Source: Oopsacas minuta (Eukaryota > Porifera > Hexactinellida > Lyssacinosida > Leucopsacidae). Taken from it: a stretch of 64,000 nt of DNA. The DNA is taken from contig JAKMXF010000001.1 of the NCBI GenBank assembly GCA_024704765.1, positions 29,493 to 93,492 on the forward strand, written 5' to 3'. The position numbers and the translations under genes are program-made. Below are positions 10,113-22,268 of the stretch, in pieces; within the stretch, counting starts at the first letter, position 1; each line of letters begins with the position of its first letter. Below the pieces are notes generated by a model. That model saw nothing but the letters and a program-made list of their open reading frames with translations, was not told the origin of the DNA and searched no databases.

Positions 10113-10923
10113 TACAGTAGAACTCTCTTAGTACGTTCCGGGCATGGGCAGTTCCGGCCTAAGCTTTACTCCGGTTAGTATGTAGTACAGACAATTCGAT
10201 ACGGACATATCGCTATGCAGAGTTCCATAAGGACAGTTCGCTACTGGATAATTCGCTACACGGGAGACGAATACATGAATTAGACAGCTGACCCAGTCAG
10301 GCTTGTCCATAGGTCCTACATAGTCAGGCCTTGTATAAATATGTGAGGTCAAGTCAGGTCAGGTAGGTCAGGTCTCAAGATTAATCAGATCAATTAACAA
10401 TCAATTAACAATCAATTAACTACAATTAATCAACATAGGAACGGGGAAACCATACACCAAGGGACGGACACACTGCCAGTATATATTTTGACAAAAGCCT
10501 ATTACATTGAAGATATATCATACTCGAAACTAGTTAACCGTATTAGGGAAGTAATTCAATTCTATTTACGAGTTAATTAGTGACAGGATTAGCAAGGTAA
10601 GATTATTAGAGTCCCTGAAGCCTGAAAATGAGCTGTAAATGACGTAAAAATGACCTGCAAGTTGCTCAAATAATTTAGTCAGGTTTGGTCAGGTCATAAC
10701 CAAAAATATTCACGGGGAACGTTCTTCACTGTGACACCGGTATGCTAGTATAGAGTATACCCGGATATATTCCAGGAGGGGATAATCTGGGTTTGCAATT
10801 TGGTCTAGCTGGGCTAAATTTATCAGGCAATTATGGTCCGGGTTGATTTGGGTCTTATCAACAAATTTCTGATTTTTCGTAAGTGTCCGTGTAGCGAAGT
10901 GCCGTATCCCGAGTTCTACTGTA
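10113..10923. mobile_element. pogo/Tigger-like non-autonomous DNA transposon
   Basis: Perfect 13-bp inverted ends, TACAGTAGAACTC at 10113-10125 and its reverse complement at 10911-10923, include the TA dinucleotide duplicated by Tc1/mariner/pogo insertion, followed by CAGTAGAACTC, which is typical of pogo/Tigger ends. Subterminal regions on both sides carry related words (TTCGCTACACGG and CCGTGTAGCGAA). The 811-bp body has no transposase frame. A related single end (TACAGTAGACTCC) lies at 55648-55660 and a looser one (TACAGTGGAGTTC) at 32269. Confidence 0.8.
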
Positions 10924-11400
10924 CATATATGGCAATTATAACAAATACTCTGTTTGATACGTAGGTTATTCCATAACCCATATGATTATAAAATGCAACG
11001 TTGTGGAATATTGTAGGGTATATTCCAGTAAATTGACTAACTATACAAATTTTGTAAATTACAGTATTAATAAGTATCCACAAACCATAAATATACATTA
11101 TGGTAAAAACATTATTAAACTAGGTTTGTTATTTGCAAAGTGCAGACCGAAAGATTAACATTTTTAGTTGATTATTCAATCTGTCGAGCACATATCTCCC
11201 TGAAAATAGTATTGGATAGATTATGTAGAGATTACAGAGGAAATAATACATTTTAAAAGTACAGCAATTCTTTTGATTTCCTAGGTTCCAAATTGTATCT
11301 AGTCAACTTCTGATAGCGTAAGTTTGGGGAAATAAGTAAATTAGTCTGACTTATATTTGGGATTCATAATTTAGGATTATTAGTAAATTTATCTCTGTTG

Positions 11401-11404
<4 letters not shown>

Positions 11405-11443
<39 letters not shown>
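11405..11443. repeat. (TTA)n microsatellite
   Basis: About 13 uninterrupted TTA units in the region before the Ig receptor gene. Similar trinucleotide tracts are at 53453-53500 and 55827-55850. Confidence 0.95.
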
Positions 11444-11791
11444 GTCTCTACCTCGGAATAGGATGGAAGACTTCCTGTGATTATAATCTCTCACACAAAT
11501 TGACAATTTGGAATTATAAACACAATATAACCAGAGAGGAGGATAGACCCATTAGATAGCAGACTAATTACTCTATTTTCAATATTTACTACCCAGCACT
11601 GATATATGTATTGTATCATTTGTATGTATTCAGTGTTTCTCATGGCTAACTAGACAGAACAGTGCAGATAGTCTACACACATAAATGTATATAAACCAAA
11701 TTAGATACACACTTGTAATAATATAATTCTTGATTTACTTCTTCATTTCTAACTACAAATTTGTAAATATTGTTATTCCGATATTAATAAA

Positions 11792-14700
11792 ATGGGACAG
11801 CAAATATTTCTCCTAACTGGACTTCTTTTGCTACAATTATTATTCTACAGAAACACAAACGGATTAGAACAATCAGGTGAGAGTTTAAAATCCAATTTTA
11901 TTTATACGCGTATAAGACATAAATAATAATATTACATAAATTTGTAATTAAATATAGTAATTTCTTTACAGATATCCATATTTGCAATATATAATTTGAA
12001 GAGGTCCAATGTGCCTATTTCTTATAGTTAGAAAGTGGATAAGGTAGTATCATAAGTGTAGGATTCTATTCAGCATGAGGCAGATAGTATCTGTACATCT
12101 GCATATTGCCATAATAGAATCAAATGACATCCATAAACTTATCTCAGAACCTGCAAACACCACACTTGTCTGAATGTCAGAGCTTTCTCATTTGCTGTTT
12201 GGCATTTTCATTTCCTAATTTAGATTGACGTGTTAAGTTGAGAAATCGATCAACAAATAGAGAAATTCACCATGTAGCCAGTCTATTGTTCGCCCCCGGT
12301 ATCCTTAAGTTGATCATAGATAAACATTTTCTAGACAGAATACATTTACAGGAGAATATACTTTATAAGAAAGTATAATTAACAATCCAAAACCAAATTG
12401 AGCTATCAAGTACTGTATTCTACAAATAATAAATGCAAGTTAGTTTATTCAATACAAATATTCTCTTCAGAATTAACTATTGAGTACGTATTAATGCGAA
12501 AATGTAAAATTCAGATTTCTTTCGTATTAAGAACTAGGTAATTAGGGATCTATGCTTGAGTATAATATTCATGGACAGGGTCGAAACAAAATATTCAACC
12601 ATATGTGTTTGGTACATATTTTAAGTTCAAATTGCCAAAATGCTATCTATGTTGAACCTGAATTCACATACTACGAGTGACAACACGCCAAACTTCAAGA
12701 ATGTCATTTGATTATTAGGGAGCAGATTACGAATAACTAATAAAATACAGTATTCAGGTGGAAAGGATAAATTCATATTGAGTTCTATTTTGAAAACAAA
12801 GCCAAACATTGTTTGTCATTGAGACCAACAACTTAAATCTGATAATAAAGATATGCCATGTGATTACTGGATACGATAAACAACACTTGTACACTGGTGT
12901 GGTAATTACTGTACATACTACATAGGTTTTGTGGAAAATTGAACTTAATGAAAAGCTTAAATGGAGTTAGGACGTGTATGTACAATTTTAATTACGCTTA
13001 AGCAATCAATATTAAAGTGGTATTTGACATGTTTAGTTTAATCTTGATTCTACATAGAAGATATAAATAAGTGAATTTATCGAATAAATATAAGTATAAA
13101 TCTATAGAATTTCATCAGTTCGAGAATACTTTACGAGAAGTTCGTAATTCTTCTCAACTAACTGAACCGCTTCTTCTACAGTATCAAAGTATTCAACATA
13201 TTTCAGCTGGCGTCGATCGGAAGAACCCTTCATTAGCTCCCAAGAGGTCTCTAGCACAACCTGCCAAGGATCCCTACACGCGATTATAGCTCTAGGAAAT
13301 CCTGGGACAGAATATAGAGCATCTACTGTTGTCATCCCCAATCCTACTAAGAGCTCTGCGAGAGTACCCACTCCACCTGGCATTGCTATTAAGATGGATG
13401 AATCCTCCACCAATTTATCCGTCCTTTGGTTGAGACCATGAGTTACATACCTCTTTGACATACTCTTGTTTCCTTTAATATTTCGGAAGAATAGAGTTGG
13501 TGATAGTATTCCTTCTGACATGTACTCGCCACTGCATTTCTTTTCTCCTATAATTGCGCCAGAATTAGCAGCTTCCATTATCCCAACATAGGCTCCTGTA
13601 ATCACTTTAAATCCCTTAGAAGCAATTGACAATGCTATCTCGTGAGCTATCTTATAAGCATGTACATCCGGTTTGGTGTCTCTACCCCCGAATATAGCTA
13701 CTCGTTTAGGAGGAGTCCTTACAGCATATCTCATGTCTGTTAGACGTAGTATATCCAGAAAGCGACTCTCCTCATATACACTGAGAGATCCTATCTTGTA
13801 AGCATTGTGTATGAGCTGACTAGCTTCATTGAGATTTATAGATAATGTTCTCATAATGTCTGAGAGAGGTTCTGTGTCAATAGATTCTCTACTCAAGCAG
13901 AAACAGATCCCTCTTCCAAAGAGCAAATGTAATATATTACTAACTACTTCTAACTCATTCTGTTTGACTGATAATGTGAGTTTGTAATGAGATGGAAGTT
14001 CATTGAAAATGTCTTCCAATTCCGCCTGACTAACTGTAGATAAATCTTGTAATAAGATTCTGTTAGTTGGGAGAATAGGAAAATCATTTGTAGACAGTTT
14101 TACCAACTGTTCAGCTCTAATCACTATACATGATATTTGAGCACCACTTCCTTGTAACTCCTCAATAATTTCATTGGAATGTTGTATAGTTTCAAAATCT
14201 ACACAAAACCCTGCGAATAGGTCACGCCAGAGCTTAGAGATAGATAAGTTTAATTTCAAATTGAGTGAATTTGGGTATTTACAAACGAATCTACATCCTG
14301 TAGTGAGTGAGCTCATTTTCTGAGAACATATTTGACGTATTTTGCTAAACGTTCTATCCAACTCCCCTTCTGACGTCAGGAGACTAAGATCTTTGAGTAG
14401 GAATTCAGTATACAATAGTTTGTGATAAAGGACATTCCTTTAGGTATTCTTGTAACCAAGTTGAGAATGCTTTGTCACTCTGGACGAATGCGGGTGAGAT
14501 GTATAACTCTAATTTTGGAGCAGTCCACAGATAGAAGTTTACTCTATCTTCTATTTTAATGGGTTTGATAGCCATTTGTTGAATACGAAACTTGGTTAAT
14601 TTCGTAGAGCTAATGTATGATTGTTAGTTACAAACTTACAATACGCAAAATACATGTAGCTGAAGTTGTGCTGTAATTCGTATTAGAACTATACAATGCT

Positions 14701-17700
14701 GTCAGCGAGTGGGATGTAGTGGTGTGTTAGGTTAATTTACAACATTCTAGACATAATGATGGTGTTACAGATAGTAAATAATGGTCTAAACAGCAATTAT
14801 GAATAATTTATGATCACCTTTCTGGGTGAAGAAAAGCTAATTTCTATTTATTTCAAGTCCTTATGATGGAATTATGGGTCAGTTAATTATTCATTAAATA
14901 TTTTGAGGTGAAATGCAACATCCCTATGCAATATATCAATGTTTTATTCTCTTGCTCAATTACATGTTACAATTTCAAATCGCCATTTCACAGCCAATAA
15001 TTGCACCATTTCAGATAGGTTACAATGATGGATAAGAAACGAACGTTATCTCAGCTGTTACACTAGAAACGTTTTTACCAAATAGCTTAATTAGTTCATA
15101 TTAATATGAGTGTTAAGAATTTATTAAAATATGAGATTAGCTTACAGTGATTAAGTGTTAATTAAGTTGAGTTGGGTATTAATAAGAATAATTATACAAC
15201 AATTATAGTATGAGTATATTCATTTTTAGATCCACAAATTACTTTATATTATTCTGATACGAGACACACTTACAGAGGACAGTCTGCCGCAAACTATCTG
15301 GAAATTCCAGTAGCTACAATAACCATCCGTCTCACTTGTGAGGGATCTGGTGTGAGATGGGTTACCCCTAGCTCTGAATCTGGTAACATCAATGATAACC
15401 AATGGGGAACACTCACCATCAATTTGCTAACAGTAGGAGAAACTGGACTGTACAAATGTTACGGAGCTGAAGGAACATCTTCAGTGTACATCCAAGCAAT
15501 GGGTATGTATTGGTAGATATTAATTGTATGAATAAATATTAGTAAATTATTGCATAAATGATTTAGGTCTGGGAATGTATACTATACGAAGTGATAGAAA
15601 TACTCCAGAGAGACTTTATCCTGGAAGAAACTACTTCATTGAAGATACACAAGATGTTAATTACGAATTTTTCTGTCTTATGAGCAACCCTTATTCCTCA
15701 AATGTGCCAAGTTGGACTTATCCTAAATACGTAATAGGAACAGTTCATGAAGATAGTTACGTCATAGAATCTGATGTAATACAAGCAATAACATCACTCA
15801 GGGTTATAGAGGATAATTGGAATATTCTACTAAGCGGGAGGTATACCTGTGTGGGAGAGGATATAGATGGAGTAGTCATGAATGTTAGCATCAATATATG
15901 GAGTCACGGTAAGAGTAAAGTACTACGTATGTATATTGCAATATGTAATACAGATAGATGTTTTAGACTTTGGAATTGTGTATATTATTTTGGGCTAGGT
16001 ATTTAAAATTGGTACAAAAGTCTTGAAATGTAATTTGATAAAATGTACTAGTATTATCTAAATATTATCTGTATAGCTACTCCAATCCAAAGAACAGCAA
16101 TAACATCTGCACCCATTACACTCACATATCCTGACAATGATATAACAGATAAGATGGTAGCAGACACTACAACAGTTGCTAGCACACAAACAGAGACTAA
16201 ACAACCAACTTCTACTCCAACTAACACTGAGATAGTTATAGAAGAAATAACTTCAACTACAACTGATTATGGTAAGGATGAATTGATAATTTTATAGAAA
16301 TTAATCCTATATTAGATGCAGTGAAATATAAGAGTAATTACTTCTTGTATAGGCTATAGAAATTAATATGTATATCGATGTGTTGAATTAATTTCAACTT
16401 GAATCAGACAAAACAAGACTTATGGTTATATTGCACTAGCACCTACACTAATGCGCACACAAAAGTTAAAAATGTGAACTATCATTGTTATAGCTCGAAT
16501 AGCAAGTCATAACATGGCTGGTATAATCTATATTATTAAATCTCAAAATGTTGTTTGTCTGTTTGTTTGTCCGTTGTCAAGGAAAGGATTTACGGTATGC
16601 AATTTTGAAATTGTCGCATAACTATGTATTATCGTGCTTATCAAGGAAGTGAATAGAGTTTAATAAAACTTCACTAAATATATCCAACATGCTGAATCCG
16701 ATTTTCACACTTTTGGATTATCTTGGGAAATCGATCAACAAACAAAGAAATTCCCCATGTAGCCTGTGTATTGTTCGTGCTCGGTATCCTTAATCATATG
16801 TAAATTTATTGTTGTTTTATGAATATAAAGTAAAAAATTAGCAAATCTCCAAATTTACTTAGACATTTGCTCTCAAAGGGTACAAAGGAGATTTATCTTA
16901 CAAAATAATTTAATAATACATATGCCATATACGTATATTTGTGGATTACATTGTTCTAAATATATCTATATTATAAAACTCGTAGGCCGTCAATTGGAGG
17001 ATAATGGATACCTCGAGGCGGAATGTGCCGACTTCATCGCGAAGCAACGAGCCAAAGGCTCGTTAATGTATGAAATAATAACTAGCAATAATTATAGTAT
17101 GACATAATCTAAGAAGGGCAAATATGATTGAATTGTACAATACTTGTAATATAACTTGGCATAACAGTAGTTATATAAAATTAATAATAAGGAAAAATGA
17201 TGGATAAAGTGAAAGAGATTCTGAATCTATATAATAAAAGTATCTTCTTCCCTGAGAATTTTTGGTAAGGTCCGTAGTTTTTAGACAGAGAATCTTCGAG
17301 ATTAAGATTTCAGAGACCCGTGACAGTTTGAGATAATGAAATATTTGTGAGCATACATCTAATAATGATGTATCGTATTTAGTCATCCAGCAGGTGCAAT
17401 ATGTGTAAACGAATCGTTATTTTATGGATATAATTACCATATATGACTTTGGGAAGATAGAGATGCTATGAATAATACATTACATAAACTTATTGTATAT
17501 AATCTAAATGTGTACTGTAATCATAGCCCACTTTATAGTCTCTAGTATTTGAATTTATTTCAATTTTTAGAAATCACCACTAGTCAACCTGGCAACTTTC
17601 AGAAAGAAGATATTATGAGTAAGCTAGTAGCTAGCATATAGAAACTAATATACTCTATTACTGTATATATTTCCATTATATTATTAATAATACATTTTTA

Positions 17701-18036
17701 GTTAAAGCTGGCTTTGCACTAGCCCTGCTAGTAGCCGTACTTGGCTGGGTATTCTCTATGACGATTGTATGCTGTCTGTGGTGCTATATCAAGAAGAGAA
17801 GAGGATTGAAACGAGTTTCCTATAAAACTAGTGACAAATCTCTATCTTATGAAGAGGCTAATGGGAATTCAATTGAGAACCACTTAAATCCTCCAAGCAA
17901 AAAATTCTCATTTAACGGGTACTATCCGTGTACAATCAGAAATTTTGAGAAGGAACCTAGTCCCATAGGAAGCAACAGATTCTTACGTACCTCTACTCCT
18001 ACTTATAGAGTCCAATCTCAGGAAATGTTGATTTAA
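11792..18036 (+). CDS. Immunoglobulin-domain single-pass receptor, six exons
   Basis: Proposed exons: 11792-11876, 15230-15502, 15567-15908, 16077-16271, 17571-17618, 17702-18036 (1278 nt, 425 residues). Every junction has GT...AG and every intron is phase 1, the usual phase around Ig domains. Exon 1 encodes a signal peptide (LLTGLLLLQLLF). Exon 2 is an Ig domain with ITIRLTCEG...GLYKCYG cysteines; exon 3 is a second Ig-like domain (FFCL...SGRYTCVG). Exon 4 is a Thr/Ser-rich stalk, likely O-glycosylated. Exon 6 encodes a membrane helix (ALALLVAVLGWVFSMTIVCC), a basic stop-transfer KKRRG and a cytoplasmic tail of about 80 residues with several tyrosines but no canonical ITIM or kinase. Function is unknown: adhesion or recognition is likely. 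Intron 1 (3,353 nt) contains an antisense LOG-family gene; introns 1 and 4 carry copies of a 67-bp repeat. Exon 1 is the least certain part. Confidence 0.72.
12242..12308 (+). repeat. 67-bp repeat, copy 1 (intron 1 of Ig gene)
   Basis: Starts GAAATCGATCAACAAA and ends CCTTAA. A diverged copy of the same length and orientation is at 16727-16793 in intron 4 of the same gene. Confidence 0.75.
13102..14575 (-). CDS. LOG-family (lysine-decarboxylase-like) nucleotide phosphoribohydrolase, nested in an intron
   Basis: The C-terminal roughly 200 residues form a LOG-type Rossmann domain: VAIFGGRD at its first strand, a SKRYVTHGLNQRTDK helix and the hallmark PGGVGTLAE. In this family the Arg and the Glu after PGGxGT cleave the N-glycosidic bond of nucleoside 5'-monophosphates (cytokinin LOG, PpnN). 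The roughly 250 residues before it have no domain I recognise. The main frame (13102-14415) lacks an ATG at its 5' end. An ATG-initiated frame at 14575-14405 (begins MAIKPIKIED) precedes it in another register, so a short intron between about 14400 and 14540 probably joins them; intron lengths of 43, 73 or 88 nt would restore the frame, and I cannot choose. The gene lies wholly within intron 1 of the Ig receptor, on the opposite strand. The family is rare in animals. Confidence 0.75.
16727..16793 (+). repeat. 67-bp repeat, copy 2 (intron 4 of Ig gene)
   Basis: Direct diverged copy of 12242-12308. Just upstream (16550-16600) is a TTTGTCTGTTTGTTTGTCCG low-complexity stretch often found at the edges of dispersed repeats. 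Confidence 0.75.
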
Positions 18037-18595
18037 TTAATCACACAAACTTCAAAACACATCTCTTACCATTCTTCAATAGAGAAAATTCCCGGTTATT
18101 ATTCTTATTGTATAATAATCGGTCAATTCAATGGAAGTGACTGGACTATTGTATTTGTAATAAATAGAATTTATGATTTTAATAAAAGATAATAATTGAG
18201 TTAGTCTATCTCTGGGCTTATTAGGGGTTTAATTAGTTTGCTATATAGAAAATTGTAAGGGTAATGGATTTGCATGATTAGATACTAGCAAAACAACAAT
18301 AGAAGAATCTATCTTTACTAAAATATTTTCGGAAAATTGTTTACACGGTATGCTCTAATTATTATGTTCCGTCGGGGCGTCTTATAGGATAGGAAAACCC
18401 CCTCTACCCGCTAGGGGTGCTTAACCTAGAACAGCGCCTGAATTAGAACGAATACGTCAATAGGATATACGCCCATAATACTTAGATGAAAGAGAAATCT
18501 AGGTTATTGGTATCATACCGATTACTATGTTCGGATAATATTCTAAACGAAAATAGAAATTTACTTTATTACTTCAATCAAATATTTCTGCTAAC
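18037..18595. other. Intergenic region
   Basis: No gene or clear repeat. It separates the Ig receptor's stop codon from the first choline-kinase-like gene on the same strand. Confidence 0.5.
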
Positions 18596-19639
18596 ATGGA
18601 AACAGAAAATCTAATAAGCAATGGATTGCTAGAGCGATGTAGAGAGTATATGGGAGATTATTGGACTCTGAACAAACCCAATATATCTGTATCAGTTGTT
18701 ACAGGTGGATTAACAAATTCACTATTTCTACTCAAAATAGAATCTAATGATATAGGAAACATTCCAAACAGCCCAATATGTTGCTTGCTGAGAGTATTTG
18801 CTAATATCTGGTCACAAGAACAGGTAGCTACAAATAATGTCATAAGCACTGTCCTAGCGGAGAGAGGGTTCGGTCCAAAGATATATGGAGTCCTCCCAGG
18901 CATGGAAGGAAGATTAGAAGAGTTCTACTTTTGTCGACAACTCCATACATCTGAAATGATACCTAATTTTGATACTATTGCAGAGATTACTGGAAAGTTC
19001 AACAGACAAACATTACCTCTGCCTAAGAATGGAAATTTCCTCACTAACTCAATGCAGGGATTTCTTGAGAAGATTAATTGTACTCCAATCAAGATAGAAG
19101 CGAATAAACACAATATAGAGCAATTAAGGAATGAAGTGAATTGGAAGGAGGAAATACAGTGGATGGGTGAGTACTTACGTTCAATTGGTTCTCCTCTCCT
19201 CTTATGTCATAATGACATCAATGAGAGTAATTTACTTCTGCTAACTGACGGACAACTGAAGCTAATTGATTTTGAATTTGTGAGCTATAATTACAGGGGA
19301 TTTGAATTAGCTCAGCTCTTTTACGAATGTTCTATAACCATGACATACCCTGACTACCCATATTTTAAACACTCCCCCGGTGATTATCCAAGTTACGAAG
19401 CGAGGAGGGAATTTGTGGCCAAATACTTAGCAGTATACCAGCCAGGTAATATTCCCTGTGAAGAAGAGATACACTCAGTAGTTCTAGAAGTTGAGAAGAT
19501 GAAGATAGCAGTGGATTTATATTGGGTTCTATGGGCTATTGCAATGGCATTCACTGACGATAGATTCGGATATCCTGAGTATGCTCAGTTGAGGATTGAT
19601 CTATATCGCTTGGAGAAAGCTAAGCTACCAATAACCTGA
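18596..19639 (+). CDS. Choline/ethanolamine kinase (paralogue 1)
   Basis: A complete 347-residue kinase of the choline/ethanolamine family, the first step of the CDP-choline and CDP-ethanolamine (Kennedy) routes to phospholipids, acting in the cytosol. The Brenner motif CHNDINESNLLLL lies at residues 204-216 (catalytic Asp207) and the choline-kinase motif LIDFEFVSYNYRGFELA at 223-239 (Mg-binding Asp225). The N-terminal VTGGLTNSLFLLKI strand-turn is the ATP-binding part. Length is slightly shorter than many animal homologues. It is a single exon; the ATG is the first in the frame. It is diverged throughout from the two paralogues at 22269-24843 and shows none of their shared identical block. 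Choline versus ethanolamine preference cannot be read from the sequence. Confidence 0.9.
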   Translation: METENLISNGLLERCREYMGDYWTLNKPNISVSVVTGGLTNSLFLLKIESNDIGNIPNSPICCLLRVFANIWSQEQVATNNVISTVLAERGFGPKIYGVLPGMEGRLEEFYFCRQLHTSEMIPNFDTIAEITGKFNRQTLPLPKNGNFLTNSMQGFLEKINCTPIKIEANKHNIEQLRNEVNWKEEIQWMGEYLRSIGSPLLLCHNDINESNLLLLTDGQLKLIDFEFVSYNYRGFELAQLFYECSITMTYPDYPYFKHSPGDYPSYEARREFVAKYLAVYQPGNIPCEEEIHSVVLEVEKMKIAVDLYWVLWAIAMAFTDDRFGYPEYAQLRIDLYRLEKAKLPIT

Positions 19640-21024
19640 TGAGTAATTTAGCATCAATTTGATTACAGGATATTATGGACAATTGTCTCTAAATATGAGC
19701 ATGATTATTCACCTGAATCTCATTTAGGATGGACTATAGCATTTATGTATCATAATTTAAGTCTACATAGTATTAGGAGAGGGCGGTACAGACCAATCGT
19801 ATATACTTATTAGGATATAATGTTACCTCGTGCATAGTGCATAGCTCCAGTGATTCGTGCTATCATTATAAGGTCATTCAGTTAGGTGGTCGGTCATTAA
19901 CATGACACGAGTAAGAAATAGACAAATAGAAAAGCTAGATAAACTACTCTTTAATTGTGAAACAATTGAAATCAGCAGTACATATAAAAGTGCTAGTAAT
20001 CAGTTAACTATCAATGTGTCCCTCATATCAGTAGAGTATACACATCTCAAGTACTGGTTGATATATGCATTAAAGATCTAGAAATCTAGATTAGTGTAAA
20101 AGCCAGTACGAGTAATGCATTGATTGGTAGTGACACATTGATAGTTATGTGATAATTAGCACTTCTATACTGTTAGATTCAAGTGATTCATTATTAAGGA
20201 CTAAATATCAATTAATGAGACAATATGTTGTGTCATGTCTACCTACAATAGTAGATCTGTATTAATTGGAGCACATTGACACTCCTGGTAGGATTCTCAG
20301 CACCATATCTAACTTGTTGTATGACATATAACATTTTACCAGATGTAGCTCAGCTGGTATAGGATAACTAGACTTTATGGCAACATTAGTATATACTCTA
20401 TACCAGGGGTGTTCCAACTTTTAAATGTACGAGCCACTTGAATAAATAATTAGGCTCCGCCTTACGGGCCACAAATCATAGATCGCTTCTGGCTTTAGTT
20501 TAATCAATTTCCAAGCTATACTATTTGACTTGATATTGTATTAACAATGGATTCTACTTGTAAATTCAGGTTATTGACTTAAATTATATTCTTTTAAAAT
20601 TTAAATGGATTCGAATCATTTGATGTCTCTTTGTGACTCAGCTTGTTTCTAGCAAGTGGACAATAGAACTGTTGTATGAGGATTCAACTACTTCTATTAT
20701 AACAACCATGGATACTTCACAACCATGAGGGTTTAACTAACTTCTATTTATTGCTTAAGCTAACCTGAAGCACTAAGGCCTAAGCTGTCGCGCAGCGACC
20801 TAGCAAGCGAAGCGCGATAGTTAGTAATTACATGTATAAACTCACTCTTTCACACCCACTAGATTTAAGATTATCAGGAATAATGTTTTTGTATGTTCTA
20901 TAATATTTGGCACACACCTAACTGCCATAATTTGATTTATTTTTGTAAATAATGCAAATTATTCATTCCCGCTACCTCAATACCATCAGTAACACAATAA
21001 TTATAGCACAGTTAACATTGCTTA
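19640..21024. other. Intergenic region with hAT-like end and tRNA-like scrap
   Basis: Around 20405-20475 a CAGGGGTGTTCCAACTTTT...GGGCCACA stretch resembles one end of a hAT transposon. Directly before it (20342-20390) a GATGTAGCTCAGCTGGTAT word resembles a tRNA 5' half, but no T arm follows, so it is more likely a SINE head than a gene. The word at 20788-20803 is the inverted copy of 1008-1023. No coding gene seen. Confidence 0.45.
20788..20803. repeat. Dispersed repeat word, inverted copy of 1008-1023
   Basis: TCGCGCAGCGACCTAG, the exact reverse complement of 1008-1023, with similar GC-rich flanks. Confidence 0.5.
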
Positions 21025-21768
21025 TCATTTAACAGGTTGTAAATCGAAGAACAAGCTAGGGAAGTAGTATCTTGTTTGAGGAGCTTGTTGGTCTACCCAT
21101 ACCATCCCCTCCTTAATCAGATGCTCCATAACGTGGCTAGCTCTCTCTGTAGTCCAGTTAAGGGGCGGGGCAGTAAGAGTACTAATGGTCGTGTAGCCTG
21201 TAGCCTCAGCTTGCTGCATAGTGGTAGTATGATCCATGTTAAGCTCACCAGGAACTGATTGCACTAGTTTCTTACCACCTAGAGGAATTATCTTAAACCC
21301 ATTCCCTAGAATTGATAACTTCTTAATTGCTCTTGTTAAATCGTCTAAACTGACATCTTGCTGCTGAGTCTTGCTCCTGGAGGCAATCACTCGCTTCCTC
21401 AGATCTTCAAGTGTTATCAAACCTCCGTTTAAGTCCCTGGTAGCTAAACATATCTCTATTATCTGTATCCCTACCTCGAAATAGAAGTCCCCCACTCCTA
21501 GAAGCGAGGCCCAGAAACCCTTACTAGAGGCCAGAGGATCAACACCGATACGAGCACACATTTGTTGAAACTGAGCTCTGAATTCTGGATTCTTTTTAAT
21601 CTCATTTTTGTGTTTTGCTGCAAAAGTTTCCAAATAAGATCGGAAGGACTCAATCTGAGTACTGACGTGTGACATCTCTACATCAGCTATCTCTGCTCCT
21701 TTCTCTCCATACTTTGCTTTCTCAAGCTTTTCTTTATTGATCGCTCCCAGTCCTCTTCTCCGAGCCAT
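21025..21768 (-). CDS. SNF8: ESCRT-II subunit SNF8/VPS22 (EAP30)
   Basis: A complete 247-residue protein, close to the usual 250-260 of SNF8. The N terminus [10 protein letters not shown] and the following helical hairpin, then [31 protein letters not shown] and the tandem winged-helix region ending [11 protein letters not shown] match the VPS22/EAP30 subunit. With VPS25 and VPS36 it forms ESCRT-II, which helps sort ubiquitinated cargo into multivesicular endosomes on the cytosolic face. It is a single exon. An acceptor-like TTTGTTAG lies one nt before the ATG, suggesting a spliced 5' leader. The neighbouring choline kinases have no known functional link. Confidence 0.93.
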   Translation of the reverse strand: MARRRGLGAINKEKLEKAKYGEKGAEIADVEMSHVSTQIESFRSYLETFAAKHKNEIKKNPEFRAQFQQMCARIGVDPLASSKGFWASLLGVGDFYFEVGIQIIEICLATRDLNGGLITLEDLRKRVIASRSKTQQQDVSLDDLTRAIKKLSILGNGFKIIPLGGKKLVQSVPGELNMDHTTTMQQAEATGYTTISTLTAPPLNWTTERASHVMEHLIKEGMVWVDQQAPQTRYYFPSLFFDLQPVK

Positions 21769-22268
21769 TCTAACAAACTAGCTAATAATAATTTTATTAT
21801 ACAATCAAACCTGATAATAAGTGTAAGTGTGTAAGGGATTTTATATTCAGTTGGATACAGTTCGAGAGTTCCCCCGGGTACGAGCCCATGGAGCTGCTAA
21901 TTGTATACTGCATATAGAATATATGCAATATACAATAGGACTCATAAGAACTATGACATTATAGCTAATACCAACATCGTGAACATCAATCAACCTCGCA
22001 CGGATATCTTTTCTAATTGTTTGCCTTCAATATAACGGGAGTTAACTGTGGGGCCAACTGATGCCCTCTAAAGTGTCCAATATGATACAAAAACTATCAC
22101 AAGCTATGTATAACTATGTTATCATTGTCGTATTTTACATCATGTCCACTATGTATTACCCTACACTTTCACAATTCAGTGAATTTCAGTCAAATAGCTT
22201 TCAATAATTTCCACTATTCAGTCAGATTGTATAACATTAGCGAGTAAAATGCACAATTGCTGAAATAA
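21769..22268. other. Intergenic region
   Basis: AT-rich, no gene or repeat recognised; lies upstream of SNF8 and downstream of choline kinase paralogue 2, both on the minus strand. Confidence 0.5.

Noticed and set aside
14400..14420. Programmed +1 frameshift at TAC TGA in the LOG-family gene
   Set aside because: Introns of 43, 73 or 88 nt would also restore the frame, and short introns are supported elsewhere in the window; nothing specific points to ribosomal shifting.
20340..20400. tRNA-like 5' half (GATGTAGCTCAGCTGGTAT)
   Set aside because: No matching T arm, anticodon stem or acceptor 3' half follows; better explained as a SINE or repeat scrap.
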